From Saccharopolyspora gloriosae (lineage in GTDB: Bacteria; Actinomycetota; Actinomycetes; Mycobacteriales; Pseudonocardiaceae): DNA of 64,000 nt. Location: assembly GCF_014203325.1 (NCBI RefSeq), contig NZ_JACHIV010000001.1:5333501-5397500 (forward strand). The letters run 5' to 3'. Both the position numbers and the translations under genes were made by a program. A model generated the notes under the pieces. It saw nothing but the letters and a program-made list of their open reading frames with translations. It did not search any database and was not told where the DNA came from. Positions within the stretch are counted from its first letter, which is position 1. The number at the start of each line of letters is the position of its first letter. Positions 59,251 to 64,000 of the stretch are shown here, piece by piece.

Positions 59251-60213
59251 ATGTCATCGACCGTAATCAATCGAAGCATCGTCCAGAACTCCCCGCGTCG
59301 CGTGTTCCACGTCCGCGAACTGGAGAAACTCGGCGTCTCACAGTCGACCAGCTACCGCCGCGCTCGAGCAGATGGACCGTGGACCCGACTGCTGCCAGGC
59401 ATCGTTCTAGTCGCCCCAGGACCGCCCACCACTCATGATCTGATCACGGCCGCACTGTTGCGGGCCGGCCCCACAGCCATGATCACCGGAATGCACGGGG
59501 CGCGAATCCACGGCTTGACGGCCCCCGATGAAAACGCCCCAGTTCACGTCCTGATCCCGCACGGCAAGAAGATTCAAGGAAGCGATCAGATCAAGTTCGA
59601 ACGCACTACCCGACTGCCGCACCCGGTCGTCAAGAACGAGATCCCGTTGGCACCGGCGACACGAGCCGTGATGGACGCGGCACGCACATGGCAACCTCGG
59701 GAATCGACGGAGTCACTGCTGATCGAAGCGATCCAGCGAGCTCCCCAATGCTCACCTCGCGCGCTGAAGCAGGAGATGGACCGAGGAAGCAGGCGCGGGA
59801 CCGGACTTCCCAGGGACATCTTGCACGCCATGACAGCCGACCTCCGCTCACCTGCCGAGCTACACGCATTCAAGCTGATCAAATCATCCGACCTCCCCCA
59901 ACCGTCATGGAACGTCTCCCTGTTCAGCGCCCACGGCCACTACATCGGGATTCCGGACGCATGGTTCGACGATGTAGCGCTAGCCGTCGAAATCGATTCC
60001 TTCGCCTACCACTTCTCCAAATCCGACTATGCGGCGACCACAAAACGCAACACCCGCTACGCGACTCATGGCATCGCGGTGGTTCAAATCCTCCCCACCG
60101 ATTTGACGAACAACCCCGAGGAAGTCGTCGAGAACATTCGCCGGGCATACCAAGCAGCGGCCCTCAGAACGCGCCCCGAAGTTGAGACTCGAACCATCCC
60201 CACCGACCGATGA
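59251..60213 (+). CDS. AbiEi-type antitoxin domain fused to a DUF559-like nuclease domain
   Basis: This 320-residue protein has an N-terminal AbiEi-like winged helix ('RRVFHVRELEKLGVSQSTSYRRARADGPWTRLLPGIVLVAPG', about residues 18-60). A middle AbiEi-type domain follows ('THDLITAALLRAGPTAMITGMHGARIHGL'). The C-terminal Vsr/DUF559 PD-(D/E)XK-like part is 'YIGIPDAWFDDVALAVEIDSFAYHFSKSDYAATTKRNTRYATHGIAVVQILP' (Asp, ExD and Lys/Arg visible). Such stand-alone proteins are widespread in actinobacteria and usually lack an AbiEii toxin, as here. Their role is unproven. The ATG at 59251 follows a GATAGT hexamer by 6 bases, suggesting a leaderless mRNA. Confidence 0.82.
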   Translation: MSSTVINRSIVQNSPRRVFHVRELEKLGVSQSTSYRRARADGPWTRLLPGIVLVAPGPPTTHDLITAALLRAGPTAMITGMHGARIHGLTAPDENAPVHVLIPHGKKIQGSDQIKFERTTRLPHPVVKNEIPLAPATRAVMDAARTWQPRESTESLLIEAIQRAPQCSPRALKQEMDRGSRRGTGLPRDILHAMTADLRSPAELHAFKLIKSSDLPQPSWNVSLFSAHGHYIGIPDAWFDDVALAVEIDSFAYHFSKSDYAATTKRNTRYATHGIAVVQILPTDLTNNPEEVVENIRRAYQAAALRTRPEVETRTIPTDR

Positions 60214-60329
60214 AGTGAAGGCCCACCTGCTCAACTAGCACGCCCGCACGGCACCGGAGGAACGGCCATCGCCGACCTCCGGGCATTCGCATGTCCAGAT
60301 TCAGCCGTCACCCATCTCCACTGGGCTCT

Positions 60330-60381
60330 CGAGCAAGGGAACCTTTCTGTCACAGGTGACAGGAAGGTTCCCTTGCTTCGC
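60330..60381. repeat. 52-bp palindromic element, full copy (GAGC type)
   Basis: It lies between the convergent AbiEi-like and patatin genes. The right end reads GCTTCGC in place of GCTCGC, a single-base slip that breaks the outermost pair. Confidence 0.92.
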
Positions 60382-60385
60382 GCCT

Positions 60386-61318
60386 TCAGCTGTAGGTGGC
60401 GAGGGGTGGTTGGGTTTGTTCTGGGTTGCCGCTGCTGTCGACTGGACCTGCGGCGAGCGGGCGGGCTCGGGGGTACCAGGCTTCGGCGATGCGCCACGAG
60501 GCGTCGATGAGCGCGGCAGAGTGCGAGAACGAGTACTGGGACAGTCCAGCCGTGGACGGCGCCGGGAGAACGTAAAGATCGCAACGGGTCGAGTTCAGCT
60601 GCAAATCGAGCCGTGCCGACGCGAGCATCGCAGCACCGAGTGCCGCGCCGTTGACCCCGCTGACCGTTCGAGGAGGCGTGAGCGGCGCCGGCACCGTCGC
60701 AACGGAGCCGACGCCGCGCCTGCGGGGTTGCTGCCAGCTGAACGGCTCATCGCCTCCGCATGGCAGTACGAAAACCCGCTCCGCCCCGAGCTCCACGGCT
60801 TTGCTGATCGGCATGAACGCTGCGGCTCCCCCGTCCACGAGCCAACGATCGTTCACCTTGAGTGGCGGGAACAGGCCAGGGATGGAGCAGGACGCGACGA
60901 GCGCCGGAAGCAGCGGCCCCTGATCGAAGTACACCGCCGCGCCCGTATCGACGTCCGTAGCGGTCACGGTGAGCGGAATCTCCGCTTGCTCGAACGTCCG
61001 GTACGGAAGCGTGCGGTGCACCCAGCGCGCGAGCCCGCTGCTCGCCATCAGGTGGTTCGTGATTCCGAGCTTCCCGGCGATGATGCGGCTCGGCTGGATG
61101 GGGAAGATGTCGGAACGACGCATCGTGCGCCACAGTTCCCGCAGCTCGCTCGCCCCTCGGCGGGACGGGTCGCGAGCGAGCCAAGCGGCGTTCAACGAAC
61201 CCGCTGACGTGCCGATCAGCAGATCAGGTTCGACACCAGCTTCGAACAGCGCGGTGGCGAGTCCGGCCTGGACGGCCCCGAACGTTGATCCACCAGGCAT
61301 CACCCAAGCCGTCCGCAT
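60386..61318 (-). CDS. Patatin-like phospholipase/acyl hydrolase
   Basis: This 310-residue patatin has 'WVMPGGSTFGAVQAG' (glycine-rich oxyanion loop), the nucleophile 'LLIGTSAGSLNAAW' (GxSxG) and the catalytic aspartate in 'RWLVDGGAAAFMPI' (DGG). Patatins hydrolyse phospholipids or other acyl esters with a Ser-Asp dyad. Actinobacterial members are often cytosolic. It lacks a signal peptide. It converges on the AbiEi-like gene with a full palindrome between. Confidence 0.92.
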   Translation of the reverse strand: MRTAWVMPGGSTFGAVQAGLATALFEAGVEPDLLIGTSAGSLNAAWLARDPSRRGASELRELWRTMRRSDIFPIQPSRIIAGKLGITNHLMASSGLARWVHRTLPYRTFEQAEIPLTVTATDVDTGAAVYFDQGPLLPALVASCSIPGLFPPLKVNDRWLVDGGAAAFMPISKAVELGAERVFVLPCGGDEPFSWQQPRRRGVGSVATVPAPLTPPRTVSGVNGAALGAAMLASARLDLQLNSTRCDLYVLPAPSTAGLSQYSFSHSAALIDASWRIAEAWYPRARPLAAGPVDSSGNPEQTQPPLATYS

Positions 61319-61380
61319 GAGTCCGGTCCTCTCTGGTCGTTCCCGCGATCGAGGCTAACCGGACGGGCGACACGTTCGCC

Positions 61381-61824
61381 TCAGCCGTCGCCCGGATCTC
61401 CGCGCCGTCGCCACTGTTTCACCTGGCCACGGCGTTTCTTACCGTCCAGGCGGCGCCGCCGCGAACCGGCGGTCGGTTTCGTCCGGCGCCGAGGTGGCGG
61501 TTCAGGGGCGATCGCTTCGGCCAGCAACGCCGCCAACCGTTCCCGTGCCGCGGTCCGGTTGAGCAGCTGGCTGCGGTGTTCAGAGGCGACGACGGTGAGG
61601 ACGCCGTTGACCAGGCGAGACTCCAAGCGGCTGAGCGCACGGTCCCGCGTCGGTTCGGGGATCTTCGAGTTCGCCAGGTCGAAGACGAGCTCCACCCGGG
61701 AGTCCGTTGTGTTGACGTGCTGCCCGCCAGGCCCCGAGGAACGCGAAAACCGTTCGAATAATTCAGCTGCCGGGACGGTCAGCTTGGAGGTGATGCGCAG
61801 GTCTTCGGGCACGCCTCCCAGCAT
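61381..61824 (-). CDS. arfB: Alternative ribosome-rescue factor ArfB (YaeJ/ICT1-like)
   Basis: This 147-residue peptidyl-tRNA hydrolase rescues stalled ribosomes. It is a class-I release-factor catalytic domain alone, with '[25 protein letters not shown]' (GGQ), no codon-recognition domain, and a basic tail ('RRRTKPTAGSRRRRLDGKKRRGQVKQWRRR') that enters the mRNA channel. The ATG at 61824 is used, and an in-frame GTG three codons upstream has a comparable ribosome site. It stands 28 bases after the DAHP synthase gene in the same direction and may share its transcript. Confidence 0.92.
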   Translation of the reverse strand: MLGGVPEDLRITSKLTVPAAELFERFSRSSGPGGQHVNTTDSRVELVFDLANSKIPEPTRDRALSRLESRLVNGVLTVVASEHRSQLLNRTAARERLAALLAEAIAPEPPPRRRTKPTAGSRRRRLDGKKRRGQVKQWRRRGDPGDG

Positions 61825-61852
61825 GAGCGTCACGCGCCTTCGACGCTGCTCC

Positions 61853-62917
61853 TCATGCCAGCTGCAACCAGTTCGCTGAATCACACGTACGCCTGGACGC
61901 CCGCACCGATGCGGCCAGGTCCCGCAGCACGGTGGCGGTGTCTTCCCAGCCCAGGCAGGCATCGGTGATGCTCTGCCCGTGGACGGGAGCCGCCGCGTCG
62001 ATGTCCTGGCGTCCCCCGACGAGGAAGCTTTCCATCATGACGCCGCGGATGGCGTCGACCCCGCTGGCGAGCTGGGCTCCGACTGCCGAGACCACCTTCG
62101 GCTGCTTGGTGTGGTCCTTTCCGCTGTTCCCGTGGCTCGCGTCGATGACCACCGCGGGCGGTAAGCCAGCGGCCCGCAACATGGCAGCCGCACGCCGCAC
62201 CGAGGTGATCCCGTAGTTGGGTCCGCTCTTCCCGCCTCGCAGGATCACGTGCGCGGCTCCGTTCCCCGAGCTGCGCACCCAGTTCACCGCCCCGTCGGGG
62301 CCGGACGCGAGGAAGCGGTGCGGGTGCCTCGCGGTGATCACCGCGTCGACCGCGGCCTGGAGCGATCCGCTGGTGCCGTTCTTCATGCCGATCGGCATCG
62401 GCAGTGCGCTGGCGAGCTGGCGGTGGACCTGGCTCTCCACTGTTCGAGCACCGATGGCGCCGTAGCTGACGAGGTCTCCGAGGTAGTCCGCCGCGAAGGG
62501 ACTGACCCATTCCGTGGCGACAGGGAGATCGAGTTCGACCAGGTCGAGCAGCAACCGGCGAGACAGACGGAGCCCGGTTTCGATGTCCGAGGTGTCGTCC
62601 AGCGCCGGGTCGGCGAGCAGACCCGTCCAACCGACGGTGGTGCGCGGCTTCTCGAAATAGGCGCGCATGACGATGAGGAGCTCGTCATCGAGTTCAGCGG
62701 CCAGTTCGCGCAGGTGGTTCGCGTAGTGCCTCGTCGCCGCCACGTCGTGCACCGAGCACGGCCCCGCGACCACGAGGACGCGGTCGTCTCGGCCGGCGAG
62801 GACGCCTTCGATCGACCGGCGCCATGTCGCGACTCTGGTTGCGACCTCGTCGCCGGCGGGGAACTCCGCCAACAGCCGGGCAGGCGAGGTGACCTCGACG
62901 ACGGACTTCCCACTCAC
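61853..62917 (-). CDS. Class I DAHP synthase behind an iron-box promoter
   Basis: This 354-residue 3-deoxy-7-phosphoheptulonate synthase (AroF/G/H type) condenses PEP and erythrose 4-phosphate at the head of aromatic synthesis. It has 'VLVVAGPCSVHD', 'VMRAYFEKPRTTVGWTGL', 'LPMPIGMKNGTSGS', 'HVILRGGKSGPNYG' and 'VIDASHGNSGKDHTKQPKV'. Actinobacteria normally use a class II enzyme for primary metabolism, and extra class I copies often serve secondary pathways such as catechol siderophores. The GTG at 62917 (GGAG upstream) is chosen because the longer frame runs across an IdeR-like box. Confidence 0.92.
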   Translation of the reverse strand: MSGKSVVEVTSPARLLAEFPAGDEVATRVATWRRSIEGVLAGRDDRVLVVAGPCSVHDVAATRHYANHLRELAAELDDELLIVMRAYFEKPRTTVGWTGLLADPALDDTSDIETGLRLSRRLLLDLVELDLPVATEWVSPFAADYLGDLVSYGAIGARTVESQVHRQLASALPMPIGMKNGTSGSLQAAVDAVITARHPHRFLASGPDGAVNWVRSSGNGAAHVILRGGKSGPNYGITSVRRAAAMLRAAGLPPAVVIDASHGNSGKDHTKQPKVVSAVGAQLASGVDAIRGVMMESFLVGGRQDIDAAAPVHGQSITDACLGWEDTATVLRDLAASVRASRRTCDSANWLQLA

Positions 62918-62960
62918 AGGCACGACTCCGATCGACGGCTGCGCGATCAACCCACCCAAC

Positions 62961-62979
62961 AGAGGGCAGCCTAACCTAA
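62961..62979 (-). promoter_or_regulatory. IdeR/DtxR-type iron box
   Basis: On the minus strand TTAGGTTAGGCTGCCCTCT matches 15 of 19 positions of the DtxR/IdeR consensus TTAGGTTAGGCTAACCTAA, with the first 12 exact. It lies 44 bases upstream of the chosen DAHP synthase start. Repression by Fe-IdeR would confine this gene to iron limitation. Confidence 0.75.
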
Positions 62980-62995
62980 CCATCGCCCACTGGGT

Positions 62996-63047
62996 GCGAG
63001 GAAGGGAACCTTTCTGCCACTGGTGGCAGAAAGGTTCCCTTCCTCGC
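62996..63047. repeat. 52-bp palindromic element, full copy (GAGG type)
   Basis: It lies 15 bases beyond the hydrolase stop. Inner arms read CTGCCACTGGTGGCAG: the usual GTCAC/GTGAC pair has become GCCAC/GTGGC on both sides, a clear compensatory change. Confidence 0.95.
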
Positions 63048-63061
63048 ATCGAACAACGGGG

Positions 63062-64000
63062 TCAGGGGGTGGGGGTCCAGGGGGTTGCGCCGCCGGGGAT
63101 GGGGGCGTTCGGGTCGTACGGGGTTCGGGTGAAGATGAAGGTGTTCAGGTTCAGGTGGGTCGCGGTTCCGTCGGAGGAACGGCCCACGTGGAGTCGCTCG
63201 CCCGAGTAGTAGCCGTCCAGGCCGGTCCAGGTGCCGTCCTCGTTCCGGCGGAAACGAGATGCTCGGCCGCGCCCCTGCCACGGCACCAGATCCAGCAGGC
63301 CGTCCGGAAGAATCCGCAGCACGTAAGGAGACGGCCCCCAGTACCACTGACCGGTGAGTTCGAGCAGATCAGGCTCGACCCGCGTGCTCGGAGCCCACGC
63401 CTCCGGAATCCGCGGTTCGTGCTCGTCGAGCAGGCCGAGCAAGTCCGTGATGAGCGCCGACGACACTCCCGCAGTCGTGTTGGCCATGAAGATGACACCG
63501 GTCCGATCCGCGGGATCGGCCATCACGGTCGCCAGGAAGCCGGGCATCGAGCCGGTGTGCCCGGCGAGGCGCCGCCCCTGGTTCCTGATCAGCTGAAATC
63601 CGAGTCCGTACCCGGCACGCCAGACGTCTCCGTCGTCCACCGCACCGGCAGCCCGCATCTCCGCGACCGTGTCCGGATGCAGCACCTCGGCCGTCTCACC
63701 GGCGATGAACCGCGCCCACCGCAGCATGTCGTCCAAGGTCGACCACAGCTGTCCCGCAGGGGCCATGGCCCCGCCGTCTTCCGCCGGCTCCGGCAACAAC
63801 ACGTCGGCCCACGGGTGGACCGCCCAGCCTTGCGCATGAGGACTTTCCGGGCCGAAGGTGGTCCGGTTCATGCCCAGCGGCAGGAGGATCTCCTCCCGCA
63901 CCGACTCGTACCAAGAGCGTCCCCGCAGCCGGGCGACGAGCTCCCCCAGAACCCCGAATCCGGTGTTGGAGTAGTGGAAGCCGTGCCGGGGGCTCGGGCG
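63062..64000 (-). CDS. Serine beta-lactamase-fold hydrolase (5' end beyond window)
   Basis: The 312 residues present belong to the class C beta-lactamase/penicillin-binding esterase fold. They include the YxN motif in 'GFHYSNTGFGVLGELVARLRG' near the right edge, 'MNRTTFGPESPHAQGWAVHPWADVL' and the KTG-equivalent HTG in 'LAGHTGSMPGFLATVMAD'. An extra C-terminal beta-barrel-like domain is visible ('LTGQWYWGPSPYVLRILPDGLLDLVPWQGRGRASRF'). The nucleophile SxxK lies outside the window. The frame is open across the right edge, so the gene is truncated by the window and not broken. Confidence 0.9.
   Translation of the reverse strand, partial: RPSPRHGFHYSNTGFGVLGELVARLRGRSWYESVREEILLPLGMNRTTFGPESPHAQGWAVHPWADVLLPEPAEDGGAMAPAGQLWSTLDDMLRWARFIAGETAEVLHPDTVAEMRAAGAVDDGDVWRAGYGLGFQLIRNQGRRLAGHTGSMPGFLATVMADPADRTGVIFMANTTAGVSSALITDLLGLLDEHEPRIPEAWAPSTRVEPDLLELTGQWYWGPSPYVLRILPDGLLDLVPWQGRGRASRFRRNEDGTWTGLDGYYSGERLHVGRSSDGTATHLNLNTFIFTRTPYDPNAPIPGGATPWTPTP

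Noticed and set aside
1-64000. CRISPR array or rRNA operon
   Set aside because: No set of regularly spaced identical repeats with unique spacers was found. The tandem half-palindromes are only two or three units and have no spacers. No rRNA sequence was recognised.

Overview
The window is high-GC actinomycete chromosome. GTG starts, a hom-thrC-thrB block beside rho, a DivIVA/Scy-like coiled-coil protein, DUF3105/DUF305 and SPW membrane proteins, and an AICE in a tRNA-Arg gene all fit the Pseudonocardiaceae (a Saccharopolyspora-like organism). The genus is inferred from gene content only.

Layout. 1-17.3 kb holds housekeeping and small regulatory genes: DUF3817, MarR, a thiamine-binding protein, a small secreted protein, a CnoX-like thioredoxin, dinB, an acetyl-CoA acetyltransferase, methylmalonyl-CoA epimerase, TetR, SPW and a coiled-coil cytoskeletal protein. 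It also holds prmC-prfA-rpmE on the minus strand and a DUF3105-DUF305 pair. 17.5-26.8 kb is argS-lysA-hom-thrC-thrB followed by rho, which has an 856-bp leader and a disordered N-terminal insert. A zinc-type cation diffusion facilitator follows.

28.0-42.3 kb is a complete AICE inserted in the 3' end of tRNA-Arg(CCG), bounded by 46-bp identical att repeats. It carries int, xis, a RepSA-like HUH initiator, Spd-like membrane proteins, a TraB/FtsK translocase, an SCO3933-like protein, and a divergent control region with three related operator sites. Its cargo includes a regulator-PP2C phosphatase pair, a type VII-type effector with candidate membrane immunity gene, and a lower-GC ribbon-helix-helix segment. 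A third, degenerate att copy 1.3 kb further on brackets a lone SDR gene and suggests an earlier insertion at the same tRNA.

45.4-57.6 kb is the most interesting part. A six-gene translationally coupled operon encodes an ATP-grasp ligase, a DUF364 heavy-metal-chelation protein, an SbnA-like PLP enzyme, a dipeptide-epimerase-type enolase, an MFS exporter and a SAM methyltransferase. It lies next to a four-gene peptide/nickel-type ABC importer and a GNAT gene. Fur-family-like boxes stand upstream of all three transcription units. I read this as an undescribed metal-responsive small-molecule metallophore system: make, export, bind metal, re-import. 57.7-64 kb has a secreted peptidase, an AbiEi/PD-(D/E)XK protein, a patatin, arfB, a class I DAHP synthase behind an IdeR/DtxR box, and a truncated beta-lactamase-fold hydrolase.

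A 52-bp palindrome occurs in nine full copies plus half copies, nearly always at gene 3' ends, and its arms covary. It is absent from the AICE. Translated, it creates false N-terminal extensions, so several starts here were moved inward.
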